Part shown: one piece after another, positions 17,348 through 25,943 of the stretch
How positions within the stretch are numbered: position 1 is the stretch's first letter
How the letters are laid out: each line of letters begins with the position of its first letter
DNA from: Chitinophagaceae bacterium
GTDB lineage: Bacteria > Bacteroidota > Bacteroidia > Chitinophagales > Chitinophagaceae
Direction of reading: 5' to 3'
Length of the DNA stretch: 64,000 nt
Assembly (NCBI GenBank): GCA_017307755.1
Contig: JAFKGQ010000008.1
Coordinates: 452,230 to 516,229, forward strand
The notes under the pieces: model-generated
Databases searched by the model: none
Told to the model about the DNA's origin: nothing
Seen by the model: only the letters and a program-made list of their open reading frames with translations
Translations under genes and position numbers: made by a program

Positions 17348-18550
17348 TTACCCCTTTTTAGCCCCAATCGCTCCTTTATACATATCCCATAAAGGACTAT
17401 TCGCCCGTAGTCTTTCCACCCCCGCTTTTAGCTGTCCTATTGCGTAATCCACCTCATTTTCTGTGGTAAACCGGCCTACGCCAAATCGGAGGCTGCTGTG
17501 GGCCAGGTCGTCATCCAGTCCCAGGGCTTTTAGCACATAGCTGGGTTCCAGCGAGGCGGAAGTGCACGCTGATCCGGAGGAAAGAGCGATGTCTTTATTG
17601 ATCATCGTTATAAGCCCTTCCGACTGCACACCCCGGAATGAAAGGTTTGTCGTCCCCGGCAGCCGGTGGGTCCTGCTTCCGTTGATATATACTTGTTCCA
17701 GCTGTAGCAGCCCCCCTTCCAGTCTATCCCGTAGACCCGATATCCGTTGGGTTTCTGTCTCCATTTCCGTCCGGCAGATCTCGCAGGCCTTGCCAAAACC
17801 GGCAATGGCCGGCACATTCAGCGTCCCGCTGCGCATCCCCCGCTCATGACCACCTCCGTCCATTTGTGCTGTCAGCCGTACTCGGGGGTCCCGTCTTCTC
17901 ACATACAAAGCTCCTACTCCCTTGGGGCCATATAATTTATGAGCGCTCATCGCCAGCAGGTCGATGCCGGGGTCATTTACATTCACCGGTACTTTTCCCA
18001 CTGCCTGGGCTGCATCGGCAAAAAATAGCACCCCGTGCTTACGGGCTATGCGACTGATCTCCCGGACAGGCTGTATCACGCCTATTTCATTGTTGGCGTA
18101 CATCACACAGATCAGTACCGTCCCGGGCCGTATCGCAGCCTCCAACCCGGCCAGGTCGATGATCCCTTCTCTATCCACCGGCAGATAAGTCACCTCACCC
18201 CCCAATTTCTCTATATGATGACAAGTGTCTAGCACCGCCTTATGTTCCGTAGCCACCGTAATGATGTGATTACCCTTGCCGCTGTACATTTCGTACACGC
18301 CTTTAATAGCCAGGTTGTCCGCCTCGGTGGCGCCGGAGGTAAAGACGATCTCTTTGGTTTCCGCCCCTATCAGTCTGGCCACCTGTTCACGCGCCTGCTC
18401 CACGGCCTCTTCACCCTCCCACCCAAAAGCATGGGTCCGGCTGGAAGCATTGCCAAATTTTTCCGTGAAATAGGGAAGCATGGCTTCCACCACCCGCGGA
18501 TCGCAGGGAGTAGTAGCGTTGTTGTCGAGATAGATCGGTAGTTTGAGCAT
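17348..18550 (-). CDS. iscS: Cysteine desulfurase, IscS/NifS family
   Basis: A 400-residue PLP enzyme. The ATG at 18550 is preceded by GGAGGAGAAGCC, an unusually clear Shine-Dalgarno for this genome, which decides the start over an upstream in-frame codon. It begins PIYLDNNATTPCDPRV. The PLP lysine is Lys205 (SAHKLYGPKG) and the persulfide cysteine is Cys329 in the flexible loop SSGSACTS; His103 (TEHKAV) stacks on the cofactor in the family. The reaction is cysteine to alanine plus enzyme-bound persulfide, which feeds iron-sulfur cluster assembly and other thio-cofactors. Length matches E. coli IscS (404). No IscU or SufE gene is adjacent in the window. It ends with the Lys-rich tail GAKKG. 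Confidence 0.93.
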   Translation of the reverse strand: MLKLPIYLDNNATTPCDPRVVEAMLPYFTEKFGNASSRTHAFGWEGEEAVEQAREQVARLIGAETKEIVFTSGATEADNLAIKGVYEMYSGKGNHIITVATEHKAVLDTCHHIEKLGGEVTYLPVDREGIIDLAGLEAAIRPGTVLICVMYANNEIGVIQPVREISRIARKHGVLFFADAAQAVGKVPVNVNDPGIDLLAMSAHKLYGPKGVGALYVRRRDPRVRLTAQMDGGGHERGMRSGTLNVPAIAGFGKACEICRTEMETETQRISGLRDRLEGGLLQLEQVYINGSRTHRLPGTTNLSFRGVQSEGLITMINKDIALSSGSACTSASLEPSYVLKALGLDDDLAHSSLRFGVGRFTTENEVDYAIGQLKAGVERLRANSPLWDMYKGAIGAKKG

Positions 18551-18589
18551 GGCTTCTCCTCCAGTGTAAGTAAAAGACAAAGTTACCGA

Positions 18590-18862
18590 TTAGTGCGGCC
18601 CGAACATCAGCATGGCAAATACCAGGCAGATCACTCCATTAATGATCAGCGGCCCTGTAAATGAATGCTCCCCCATTAAACGCCCAATAAGACTGAAAAG
18701 AAATCCTGCCCCTGCAATAAAGGGCACTACCACTAATAACATGCCGCCAAGACCCGGCACGCAGGGGCCGCCAGGATCCATATGCCCAAGGATCATGATG
18801 GCAATAGTTAGCAGAACATAAAAGGAAAGGGTGATGATGGTATATTTCCTGGCAGGGGTCAT
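18590..18862 (-). CDS. Small membrane protein of unknown function
   Basis: A 90-residue protein predicted to cross the membrane three times: residues 9-25, 39-60 and 70-87. A Gly/Pro-rich loop, HMDPGGPCVPGLGG, lies between the first two. It starts MTPARKYT and is 39 bases upstream of iscS on the same strand, so the two may share a transcript. I do not recognise a family. The divergent mce gene begins 50 bases away. Confidence 0.6.
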   Translation of the reverse strand: MTPARKYTIITLSFYVLLTIAIMILGHMDPGGPCVPGLGGMLLVVVPFIAGAGFLFSLIGRLMGEHSFTGPLIINGVICLVFAMLMFGPH

Positions 18863-18898
18863 TTGTCAGACAATATAAGAATAAGACACTTACTTTTG
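18862..18898 (+). promoter_or_regulatory. Probable promoter of mce
   Basis: TACTTTTG (18891-18898) matches the Bacteroidota -7 consensus TAnnTTTG and lies 13 bases before the mce ATG. A TTTG at 18862-18865 could be the -33 element, but the 25-base spacing is longer than the usual 19-21. Confidence 0.5.
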
Positions 18899-18911
18899 AA
18901 AAAACTTCCCC

Positions 18912-19313
18912 ATGAAGAAAGTCGAGCACATCGGCATCGCCGTCCGGGACCTTACCGTCGCCATCCCCCTGTTCGAGCAGTTGCTCGATACACATTGCTA
19001 TAAGACGGAAGACGTGGACAGCGAAAAAGTTACCACCGCATTTTTCCAAAAAGGAGAGACAAAGATCGAGCTGCTGCAAGGTCAAAACTCCGACAGCGTC
19101 ATCACACGCTTCATCGAAAAAAAAGGGGAAGGGATGCATCACATTGCCTTTGAGGTAGCCGATATCCATGCCGAGATGAAAAGACTGGCAGCCGCCGGGT
19201 TTACCTTGCTAAACGACCAGCCAAAGCCCGGGGCGGACAACAAGCTGATCTGTTTCCTTCATCCCAAAGACACACATTCCGTGCTGATCGAATTGTGTAT
19301 GGAAAGGCGCTAG
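18912..19313 (+). CDS. mce: Methylmalonyl-CoA epimerase
   Basis: A 133-residue vicinal-oxygen-chelate protein. Two beta-alpha-beta-beta-beta modules are seen: KVEHIGIAVRDL (metal-binding His6) to KIELLQG, and GMHHIAFEVADI to VLIELC, which supplies the second His and the Glu ligand. It converts (2R)- to (2S)-methylmalonyl-CoA in the propionate/succinate pathway. Length and motifs match bacterial Mce (about 130-150 residues). Methylmalonyl-CoA mutase genes are not in the window. The stop overlaps the convergent ankyrin gene by four bases. Other VOC enzymes are possible, but the KKVEHIGIAV and EGMHHIAFEV pattern is characteristic. Confidence 0.88.
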   Translation: MKKVEHIGIAVRDLTVAIPLFEQLLDTHCYKTEDVDSEKVTTAFFQKGETKIELLQGQNSDSVITRFIEKKGEGMHHIAFEVADIHAEMKRLAAAGFTLLNDQPKPGADNKLICFLHPKDTHSVLIELCMERR

Positions 19314-20041
19314 ACGCCTTCCGGATAAGTCTTTCCCACCCGGAACCTTTTCCAGATCTTTTGTACCAGACCCGGACGATGCACTTTTGTATGCCCATCC
19401 GGCAGGACAGGCATCGAAAACCTCGGCTGAACGGTGAAGGCCGGACGCACCGCCGGAGTCCCCGCCTCCCATCGCGCCACCAGGTCTTTTACTTCAGGCG
19501 CAGCATGGTCCAGCCATGCACGGGCATTCATATCATAGCGATTTTTCTGATCGAGGTCGGCGCCCCGTAACAGGATCTTTTCAAGCACCCTGAGCGACAA
19601 AGCACGATCATCTTCCACCTCTTCTTTTCGTAAAAGAAAAGCTTGTATGGCCCAATACACGACATTGGAACCATCCGCATCCGTCACATTGACGTCCGCA
19701 TCATAATCCAGGAAAAGGTCCATCGCATGAATATACTTTTGCTGTTGTACGGCGATATGCAGACAATTGTAACCTTTACTACAGCAAATGTTTGGATTGG
19801 CTCCTTCCTCCAGCAGATAACGCAGCAAAGACAACCGCTCCTGCTCAGAGGGGAATCCGCTGGAGAGCAACGCTTCCATCAGCACAGGCATCCAGAAGCC
19901 GTCGCTCAGACAGGCATTGACATCGAGATTGTTTTCTTCGACGAGGTATTGCACCTGGTCGGTGGCGCCCCGGGCGATAGCCAGGGAAAGCGCGTTCCAC
20001 ACTGCGGTGGGGATGAGGGGTGGCATGGCAATCATACCCAT
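19310..20041 (-). CDS. Ankyrin-repeat protein
   Basis: About 243 residues from the ATG at 20041; the frame is also open from a TTG nine bases upstream. Residues 20-170 contain four or five ankyrin units, for example WNALSLAIARGATDQVQYL, LLRYLLEEGANPN, GYNCLHIAVQQQKYIHAM and DYDADVNVTDADGSNVVYWA. There is no signal peptide, so it is probably cytoplasmic. The C-terminus is Pro- and basic-rich (TVQPRFSMPVLPDG..., KIWKRFRVGKTYPEG). It begins 14 bases after the stop of a T9SS cargo gene on the same strand and probably shares its transcript. The partner protein is unknown. Confidence 0.85.
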   Translation of the reverse strand: MGMIAMPPLIPTAVWNALSLAIARGATDQVQYLVEENNLDVNACLSDGFWMPVLMEALLSSGFPSEQERLSLLRYLLEEGANPNICCSKGYNCLHIAVQQQKYIHAMDLFLDYDADVNVTDADGSNVVYWAIQAFLLRKEEVEDDRALSLRVLEKILLRGADLDQKNRYDMNARAWLDHAAPEVKDLVARWEAGTPAVRPAFTVQPRFSMPVLPDGHTKVHRPGLVQKIWKRFRVGKTYPEGV

Positions 20042-20055
20042 AAGATACAAAAATC

Positions 20056-21267
20056 CTATCGTATCACAAAAGACGTCGAGTGCGACTCCGCCGACTGGAT
20101 ATCCGTAGCCCGTACAAAATAAGCGCCGGCTGCCAGTCTTTGTTGAAAGTCCACCCTGGCGGCAGCCACATTGCTATATCGGCTGCGCAGCACCAGCCTG
20201 CCATCCGCAGCCAAGATATCCACTTGCCATCCCTGCCGGCCTAAAAAAGGAAAGATCACATTGATATGGTCGCTGGGAGGGTTGGGATAGATCGAAAAAC
20301 CACCCGGCGTCCCACCCGCACCCAGATAGATAATACGCAAAGGTGAATAAGCGACCGTTCCCAGGGCATCCACAACCTTGATCCTGAAATAAAGCCTGTC
20401 CTTGTCGGCAGGAGTGACGGTATATATATAAGAATAGGCCGCGCTGCCGCTGTTACGGCTTGCGGGTTGCATATTGATGTCCAAAAAATCGCTGCCGTTG
20501 CCGCCGCTGACCTGTACCACATAGTGACGCCCCCCCTGTTCGTTGCCGCTGATCCAGTTCAGGGCCACCGTCCCATCAGACTGGCGGGTAGCCGTGAACG
20601 TTAAAATGTCGGCCGCCAGCGGTCCAGTATAACAATAATAATAGGTCATCGAGATCTTATTGGTGATGGAATAAGATGGCGTCACATTCACCACCGCATT
20701 GATCGTATAACCCGGCGTATTGGAATAAGTAATAGCCATATTCCCCGTGCCGATGAAGCCATTCAACATACCGTTGTCTGTAGCAAGGGAGTCCGTCATC
20801 ATCTTGAAATTGTTATAGACCTGTGTAGCGGGATATGAATAGGTTTGACCCGCGTGGATCAGAGGTACCGCCGGCAGATTTTTTACAAAATCTTTGGTGG
20901 AAATATCATTGCCGTCCGCATCCGTGAGGTTGTTGCCGTTCACCTGCAGGACATCCTCCCCTGTTACACCCGGCCGCACGTTGGTCAGGTCGGTCCCGCC
21001 CGGGTTGGTGAGTTCGAAGGAGGCCGTCAGCGAAACCACAGACTTTAATACAGCCGACACCAGTGTGTACCCGGAAGGCGGTGCATATTGCGGCCATGTC
21101 ACCGAATAAGTAGCATTACCCGTGCCCGCAAAAGTAGTGTTATAGCCAGTGGATTGAATAGTGCCCGTGCATGATTGCGCGACGGACGATAGGGGAGTGA
21201 ATAGTGCCCCCGCCTGTGACAATAGGAAGCCTGTCACCAGGGATAATTGGATTTTACGCGTTCTCAT
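20056..21267 (-). CDS. T9SS type A sorting-domain protein, anchor-type N-domain (paralogue a)
   Basis: A 403-residue secreted protein: signal peptide to about residue 30 (SSVAQS), then a beta-sandwich domain of about 190 residues (FAGTGNATYSVTWPQYAPP..., ending NKISMTYYYCYTG) that resembles choice-of-anchor E-type domains, then a fibronectin-like stretch (ALNWISGNEQGGRHYVVQVS), and a C-terminal type A T9SS domain (FSIYPNPPSDHINVIFPF to AAGAYFVRATDIQS). Its neighbour at 21445-22683 has the same architecture and alignable sequence, so the two are tandem paralogues. The ankyrin gene follows after 14 bases. It is probably a cell-surface or released protein; the ligand is unknown. Confidence 0.8.
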   Translation of the reverse strand: MRTRKIQLSLVTGFLLSQAGALFTPLSSVAQSCTGTIQSTGYNTTFAGTGNATYSVTWPQYAPPSGYTLVSAVLKSVVSLTASFELTNPGGTDLTNVRPGVTGEDVLQVNGNNLTDADGNDISTKDFVKNLPAVPLIHAGQTYSYPATQVYNNFKMMTDSLATDNGMLNGFIGTGNMAITYSNTPGYTINAVVNVTPSYSITNKISMTYYYCYTGPLAADILTFTATRQSDGTVALNWISGNEQGGRHYVVQVSGGNGSDFLDINMQPASRNSGSAAYSYIYTVTPADKDRLYFRIKVVDALGTVAYSPLRIIYLGAGGTPGGFSIYPNPPSDHINVIFPFLGRQGWQVDILAADGRLVLRSRYSNVAAARVDFQQRLAAGAYFVRATDIQSAESHSTSFVIR

Positions 21268-21444
21268 AGGAACAAATTGTGTTAATAGGGATACTGCGGT
21301 ATTAATAACTACAAAAGGTTGGTATTTATTTTACCCCGTAAGTATGTTTACGCAGATTTAACACGTAATTAATCTCTACACCGTTAGAAAAAATCCGATA
21401 AGAAATTACAGGACAATGTAGTTAGAAGGCTACGGCGTTTATGG

Positions 21445-22683
21445 CTACTCACTGCCGGCCCTAAAAGACGCCACTTGTACTCCTTGCCCGAGAAGGTCTG
21501 TGGCCCGTATGAAATAAATCCCCGGGGACAGATGTTGCCGGAAGTTTATAAAAAAGCTGTTGGTATGAAAGAATTCGGCTCTCTGTACAAGTCTTCCGTC
21601 AACTGTCAGTATATCTACGCGCCAGTCACCCGGCCGGCTGGGGTCACCCGGAAGTGTCAGGTTTATATGACCTACGGCCGGATTGGGATAGAGCATCAGT
21701 TTCCCCAGACCGTCCCGGCCCATGGTTACTTCCTTTATGGGAGAATAAGAGATACCTCCCGGTGCAATGATCCGCAGCCGGTAATACCATTTGCCCGCAC
21801 CCGCACCCCCACCTCCACTGGCCGGGCGACCCGGGTGATCGATATACATATAGCCCGTGGCCTTTTCATCGGGGGACCGGGTACCCAGGGTGATAAAATC
21901 ACTGCCATTCTCACTCCGTTGGATCTCGTACAGTCTGTCCTTTTCTTCTCCCTCGACACTCCAATCCAACCGCACCGAAGCAGGGTCTTGTAACACAGCC
22001 GTAAAGGCGGTAAGACTATTATTGAGGATCACGCCCGCATTACAATAAGTATAGGTGAGGGAAAATCGGGTGACTTCGGATGCGGTTGCGCGATAGCTAT
22101 AGCTTGCGTTATTGGTGGTATGAATATTCGTATACGTGACAGGGGCATAGGTAAAATTCACCCGGCCGACGCCGAGGAAAGGCGCCGTATTTGCGGAAAA
22201 GCTGTCGGTATTGTTGTAATTGCTCAGGAAAGGGAAAGGAGGTACGGCCACCTGGTCGCCCGGGTTTAACGCATAGACCCCAATCTTCTGTTCCGTGATA
22301 TTGTCATAGGCGGCCGGCATGGACGTGCTTGTTATCTGGTCTTCACGCCCGACCCAGATCGTATAGGAGCCGGCCATCACATCTACATTTTTGAGAGAAA
22401 AGCCATAGGCGACATTGACGAGCGCATTGATCTTCACGGACACCAGCAACCCGGAGTCCGGGTTCCATTTTGGGAAACTGAGCTTGTAAGTGCCATATCC
22501 CGGACCGGTAAGTACCGTGTCATAGGTGCGGGCAGAGAGGTTATTTGCAACACATTGAGCCAGAGCAGCCCCATGCAGGGCGAGCCCTGCACACAGGACA
22601 AGCCAGCTCTTGGCAAACCACAGGCCGGCCGGCCTGAGGCCCATCATAAGCGGTTTCGTAAGGAAAGGACGGTTCATGGTCAT
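21445..22683 (-). CDS. T9SS type A sorting-domain protein, anchor-type N-domain (paralogue b)
   Basis: A 412-residue paralogue of the downstream gene, with a signal peptide (cleavage near ALAQC), a beta domain (LTGPGYGTYKLSFPKWNPDSG... VTRFSLTYTYCNAG), a fibronectin-like segment (VRLDWSVEGEEKDRLYEIQRS) and a type A sorting domain (LMLYPNPAVGHINLTLPG to SPGIYFIRATDLLGQ). A second ATG lies at 22677. A 177-base gap separates it from paralogue a. It is divergent from the gene at 22771, so an 87-base AT-rich interval must hold both promoters. Confidence 0.8.
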   Translation of the reverse strand: MTMNRPFLTKPLMMGLRPAGLWFAKSWLVLCAGLALHGAALAQCVANNLSARTYDTVLTGPGYGTYKLSFPKWNPDSGLLVSVKINALVNVAYGFSLKNVDVMAGSYTIWVGREDQITSTSMPAAYDNITEQKIGVYALNPGDQVAVPPFPFLSNYNNTDSFSANTAPFLGVGRVNFTYAPVTYTNIHTTNNASYSYRATASEVTRFSLTYTYCNAGVILNNSLTAFTAVLQDPASVRLDWSVEGEEKDRLYEIQRSENGSDFITLGTRSPDEKATGYMYIDHPGRPASGGGGAGAGKWYYRLRIIAPGGISYSPIKEVTMGRDGLGKLMLYPNPAVGHINLTLPGDPSRPGDWRVDILTVDGRLVQRAEFFHTNSFFINFRQHLSPGIYFIRATDLLGQGVQVASFRAGSE

Positions 22684-22770
22684 GGAGATATTGGATCATC
22701 TTTATTAACTCCTTTGGCAGCCGTTTATTTTACAGAAATCATAAATTACGCTATCAAAAAATCCATTCTG

Positions 22771-23364
22771 ATGCGACTATTCGCTATCTTAACCCCTTTG
22801 CTGCTGCTGTCCCATTCACCCCACCCGCAAAACCTACACATGACCTATTCTATTCATCCCGATAAACCAACTTCTTGTAAAGATGATTTTCCCGATAGGC
22901 TTTCATCTTTCTTCGAGCAGGTGGGCGGCTACGGGGAAAAGGCCGAGGTGGTCCAGGTCGGCCTGATATTACGCATCGATCTGTCTGTATTCCAGGACGT
23001 GGGATATGATCCCGAAGATCAAAAAGAAGTGGATAGCCACTGGCATAGCCTGGATACATTCACATCGATGGTGGACACGTTTATCGTCAGAGTAAAACGC
23101 AATCCCTTCTGTTATAAAAAAGTAAAGTACAATCCCCATCTGGATAAGATTGCCGATGAAATGTCCAGGGATGCTCAGACTGCCGATACGGCTAAGCTCT
23201 GGCGCCGGCTGGAGCAATTGCAAAAGGACCCCCTCTACGGCTATCCTGCAGACCATGGGTACCTTAGAGAAGGCTGGCTGCTGAAAGACCTGCAGGTATT
23301 GAAAGGAGCCCTTGGGTGCTATAAGAAACAGGGAGTGACAAAGGTCCGTCTGGAATATATGTAA
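22771..23364 (+). CDS. Secreted or lipid-free periplasmic protein of unknown function
   Basis: 197 residues from the ATG at 22771, which gives a hydrophobic signal peptide (MRLFAILTPLLLLSH). The frame is open upstream but overlaps the divergent T9SS gene. The mature part is hydrophilic and mostly helical, with charged, Lys/Asp-rich segments (DVGYDPEDQKEVDSHWHSLD, EQLQKDPLYGYPADHGYL). I do not recognise a family. The stop lies directly against the T-run (as read on the other strand) of the terminator of the convergent gene at 23419. Confidence 0.6.
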   Translation: MRLFAILTPLLLLSHSPHPQNLHMTYSIHPDKPTSCKDDFPDRLSSFFEQVGGYGEKAEVVQVGLILRIDLSVFQDVGYDPEDQKEVDSHWHSLDTFTSMVDTFIVRVKRNPFCYKKVKYNPHLDKIADEMSRDAQTADTAKLWRRLEQLQKDPLYGYPADHGYLREGWLLKDLQVLKGALGCYKKQGVTKVRLEYM

Positions 23365-23396
23365 CAAAAAAGCCCCCCGCCTGTCAGCGAGGGGCC
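23365..23396 (-). terminator. Intrinsic terminator of the T9SS gene at 23419
   Basis: Read on the minus strand: GCCCCTCGC, loop, GCGGGGGGC, then TTTTTTG. It lies 22 bases past the stop of the 23419-24561 gene and abuts the stop of the convergent plus-strand gene. Confidence 0.75.
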
Positions 23397-23418
23397 GGGA
23401 ATACTGAAATATAATAGC

Positions 23419-24561
23419 TTACTGTCTCGATATCACTATCTTGCTCACCTGCTTAGCTCCATCTGCCGTGACCACCTGCACAAGGTAATTGCCGGGCGCA
23501 TAACTGCTTACAGGGAAAGACTGGATCGTTCCACCCGCGCCTTGTACACGCTTTTCCGCCAACAGCTGACCACTCTGTCCAAAGAGCCGGATGCTCACCA
23601 GACCTGCTTCTCCCACCGGCAGAGATACATTTACATAGTCCTTGGCCGGGTTGGGGAAAATGGTAACGCTTGCCAGCGGGGTCGTACGGATGACCTTGAT
23701 GGGGGACAGAGTGGGCCGTCCGTCCACATCATATCCATGTACCCGGTATTGAAGAGTGCCGCCGCCAGGATTAGCATCCGTAAAGGAATAGTTCACCGGA
23801 AGTGCTGAATAGCCTCTGGCAGCCACCTTACCAATGACATCCCATTTGGCGCCTCCATTGGAGCTGCGCTCGACGTCGAAATGATCCGAGTTCTGTTCGA
23901 ACTGCGTCGTCCAGGTAAGATTTACCGCGCCATTATTTACGACTGCATCAAAATCCGTCAGGACAATGGGCAGGGTACCGGTGGCGGTCAGCGTGGCAGG
24001 CCCGGCTACAGTACCATTACCATATGCCGCAGGGCTAAAGCTGACAGCCGTAGTATCGCTAAAGCCGTCGGGTGAATTACCAAATTTTTTAAAATACATG
24101 GAGGTAGTGCCAGAAGTAAAAGAGGTCAGCACGCCGTCATGCCTCCCCGAAGAGCTTGCATTTACAAAGGCGAGATTGTCATGAAGATTCAGGGAATTGG
24201 TCGGGTTGGACCCATCATTGGGCAGAATGATATTATAGGAATCATTCCATTGCAGACCGGTGGACAGCTGCAATTGAAGTACTGCTGCATTGGAGCCGTC
24301 GCTGCCGATGACCAAGGTGCTGCCGCCCGAGAGAACTACATGGGTATTTAATTTGACAGTCACACCGGAATTGATGACGATCCGGCAATTAATACAATTG
24401 GAAGGCGGCTCACCGTTGGGGTCCCAGGGATTTACCCCGGAAGGAGTGTGCCAGAAGCCGGAACGTACTGCAGTATATGTACCGCCAGTCTGAGCTTGAG
24501 CAGCTCCATGAATGAGAAGAAGAGTAGCCAACAGGGTTGCTAAAGGGTAAAGCTTGTTCAT
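23419..24561 (-). CDS. T9SS type A sorting-domain protein with beta-helix-like N-domain
   Basis: A 380-residue secreted protein: signal peptide (cleavage after GAAQAQ, about residue 24), a region starting TYTAVRSGFWHTPSG with CINCRIVINSGVTVKLNTHV that looks like the G8-like or pectin-lyase-like beta segments common in T9SS cargo, a fibronectin-like unit (VNLTWTTQFEQNSDHFDVERS), and a type A sorting domain (VTIFPNPAKDYVNVSLPV to APGNYLVQVVTADGAKQ). No catalytic motif is seen. It stands alone, with its own terminator and a 341-base upstream gap. Confidence 0.8.
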   Translation of the reverse strand: MNKLYPLATLLATLLLIHGAAQAQTGGTYTAVRSGFWHTPSGVNPWDPNGEPPSNCINCRIVINSGVTVKLNTHVVLSGGSTLVIGSDGSNAAVLQLQLSTGLQWNDSYNIILPNDGSNPTNSLNLHDNLAFVNASSSGRHDGVLTSFTSGTTSMYFKKFGNSPDGFSDTTAVSFSPAAYGNGTVAGPATLTATGTLPIVLTDFDAVVNNGAVNLTWTTQFEQNSDHFDVERSSNGGAKWDVIGKVAARGYSALPVNYSFTDANPGGGTLQYRVHGYDVDGRPTLSPIKVIRTTPLASVTIFPNPAKDYVNVSLPVGEAGLVSIRLFGQSGQLLAEKRVQGAGGTIQSFPVSSYAPGNYLVQVVTADGAKQVSKIVISRQ

Positions 24562-24902
24562 GTTCGCAAAAATTAAATAATTGAATGTGGTTTGTGGTAA
24601 ACCATAGACAACTGGATTCCAGAGTAAGCTTTCGCAGAATGGATTGGACTACTGAAGTATGAGATTCCTATCCCGGGGTTACCAGGTAAAGGTTGGAGAA
24701 ACACTAAAATGAAGGAATATTGGGTACTTACTGCATTACATCAGGAAGATGTGAATTTCCGAGGATTTAGGTAAAGACTGCCCTTCGGGCGATGAGCCTT
24801 TTGCTCATCCTGCATCGTAAAAGTAGAAAGAAAACTACGATCTTGCAAGCTTTCAGGAAAAATAATTGTTATTGACTGGCTAAAACTCCGTCCCGGCAGT
24901 CC
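24562..24902. other. Intergenic region between the T9SS gene and rnc
   Basis: 341 bases without a plausible gene. The part next to 24561 should contain the promoter of the T9SS gene; AATTTTTG lies just before its ATG but lacks a clean TAnnTTTG. GTTACCAGGTAA is palindromic, and a hairpin pair of the composite repeat family lies at 24780-24809. The rest is featureless. Confidence 0.5.
24780..24809 (-). repeat. Composite palindromic repeat, degenerate copy 1 (hairpin module only)
   Basis: Minus strand order: GATGAGC/GCTCATC hairpin, then GCCC-GAAG-GGC hairpin, then AGTCTTTA. This is the two-hairpin module of the family with different stem bases; no long inverted repeat is obvious beside it. Confidence 0.45.
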
Positions 24903-25634
24903 TCATTCTTCCCCCGTGTCCCGGCTTAAACCCAGCTTATCCAGGGCTAATTGAGCTGCTATCTGACTGGCGTCCTTTTTATTATATGCTTTACCCTGGG
25001 CGATAAGTTCTCCGTCCACTACGGCCCCCACGGTGAAGAGCCTCCGCCCGCCTTCCAGCCGTTCGTCCAAAGTTTCGAACTCCAGCACCTTTCCGTTCTT
25101 ATTGGCCCACCCGTAGAGTTTATTCTTATGGTTGATCTCCAGGTTTTCCAGATCGTCCAGGAACAAGTAGGGTTGGATGATCCTTTCCATCACCCACTGA
25201 CGCGTCTTGTCAAAACCTTTGTCCAGGTAGATGGCGCCAACGATGGCTTCCAGGGTATTGCCGAAGATCTGGCTCATCTTCAGACTGCTGTCGAACTTAT
25301 TGAAGTTGCTGATCTTTTTTAGTCCCATCTTAATGGCGATGTCATTCAGCTGGTTGCGATTGACCATCTTGCTGCGCATCTCCGTGAGGAACCCTTCTTC
25401 TTTGTAGGGATATTTTTTAAAAAGGAAGTCGGCGATAATGGCGCTGAGAATGGCATCCCCAAGGTACTCCAGTCTCTCGTTATTCTCATCCGCACCGTCC
25501 TTTACGCTCCTGTGGGTAAGAGCTGTCCTGTATAACACCGCTTTACCAGGGGTGAACCCCAGCACATTACGAAGCTGTTTTTTAAACGAAATGTCCGCGG
25601 CATCGCCCTTTATGATACGTTCGAGGATTCCCAC
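24903..25634 (-). CDS. rnc: Ribonuclease III
   Basis: A 243-residue enzyme that cuts double-stranded RNA in rRNA maturation and mRNA decay. The catalytic domain has the signature NERLEYLGDAIL (Glu56 and Asp60) and the second metal site at NTLEAIVGAIY, where Glu130 is kept but Asn127 replaces the Asp of E. coli (D114), a change I believe is common in Bacteroidota. A dsRNA-binding domain follows (LYGWANKNGKVLEFETL to NKKDASQIAAQLALDKLG). The start is GTG at 25634; an overlapping ATG is out of frame and soon meets a stop. It is third in the conserved acpP-fabF-rnc order, but a 309-base gap with a repeat and a terminator separates it from fabF. Confidence 0.95.
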   Translation of the reverse strand: MGILERIIKGDAADISFKKQLRNVLGFTPGKAVLYRTALTHRSVKDGADENNERLEYLGDAILSAIIADFLFKKYPYKEEGFLTEMRSKMVNRNQLNDIAIKMGLKKISNFNKFDSSLKMSQIFGNTLEAIVGAIYLDKGFDKTRQWVMERIIQPYLFLDDLENLEINHKNKLYGWANKNGKVLEFETLDERLEGGRRLFTVGAVVDGELIAQGKAYNKKDASQIAAQLALDKLGLSRDTGEE

Positions 25635-25674
25635 ATTAACAAGCTACAATTTTTTTTGATCCGATAAAAATATG

Positions 25675-25761
25675 TCCGGAAAATGGGTCTTCTAAAAAAT
25701 ATAACCCATTTTCCGGAAAGATCTGATGATTGTCCTTCGGACAACGAACCTTTGGTTCGTT
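25675..25761 (-). repeat. Composite palindromic repeat, copy 2 (upstream of rnc)
   Basis: Long inverted repeat TCCGGAAAATGGGT (25675-25688) against ACCCATTTTCCGGA (25704-25717), perfect over 14 bp, with TATATTTT in the loop on the minus strand. Then a TTGTCC-TTC-GGACAA hairpin (25730-25744) and an AACGAACC/GGTTCGTT hairpin (25743-25761). It lies 40 bases before the rnc start. Confidence 0.8.
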
Positions 25762-25765
25762 CTGT

Positions 25766-25797
25766 AGTTCCACACTGCTTCAGTTCCACACTACTTC
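25766..25797. repeat. Tandem 16-bp direct repeat
   Basis: AGTTCCACACTGCTTC at 25766-25781 is followed at once by AGTTCCACACTACTTC at 25782-25797 (one mismatch). It lies next to composite repeat copy 2. Confidence 0.8.
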
Positions 25798-25844
25798 CAC
25801 CGGCAGGCTGCCAGGCAATAGGCGGACATTCTTCCATCCTAACT

Positions 25845-25887
25845 AAAAACGATCCCTGACGGATTTTAGTCCGTCCTCATTGGATCT
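25845..25887 (-). terminator. Probable terminator of fabF
   Basis: Nested inverted repeat: GATCC (25851-25855) with GGATC (25882-25886) enclosing ACGGA/TCCGT. On the minus strand it is followed by GTTTTTAG; T residues also flank the other side, so it may work both ways. It lies about 57 bases after the fabF stop. Confidence 0.6.
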
Positions 25888-25943
25888 TTTTAGCCGGGAT
25901 CATCTGTCCCCTCGCTGCGCACACCCTTCGCTACCGCTCTCGG

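Noticed and set aside
17165..17392. A 75-codon frame starting in the orphan terminator
   Set aside because: It begins just before the terminator stem, runs through it and enters the end of iscS; no family resemblance.
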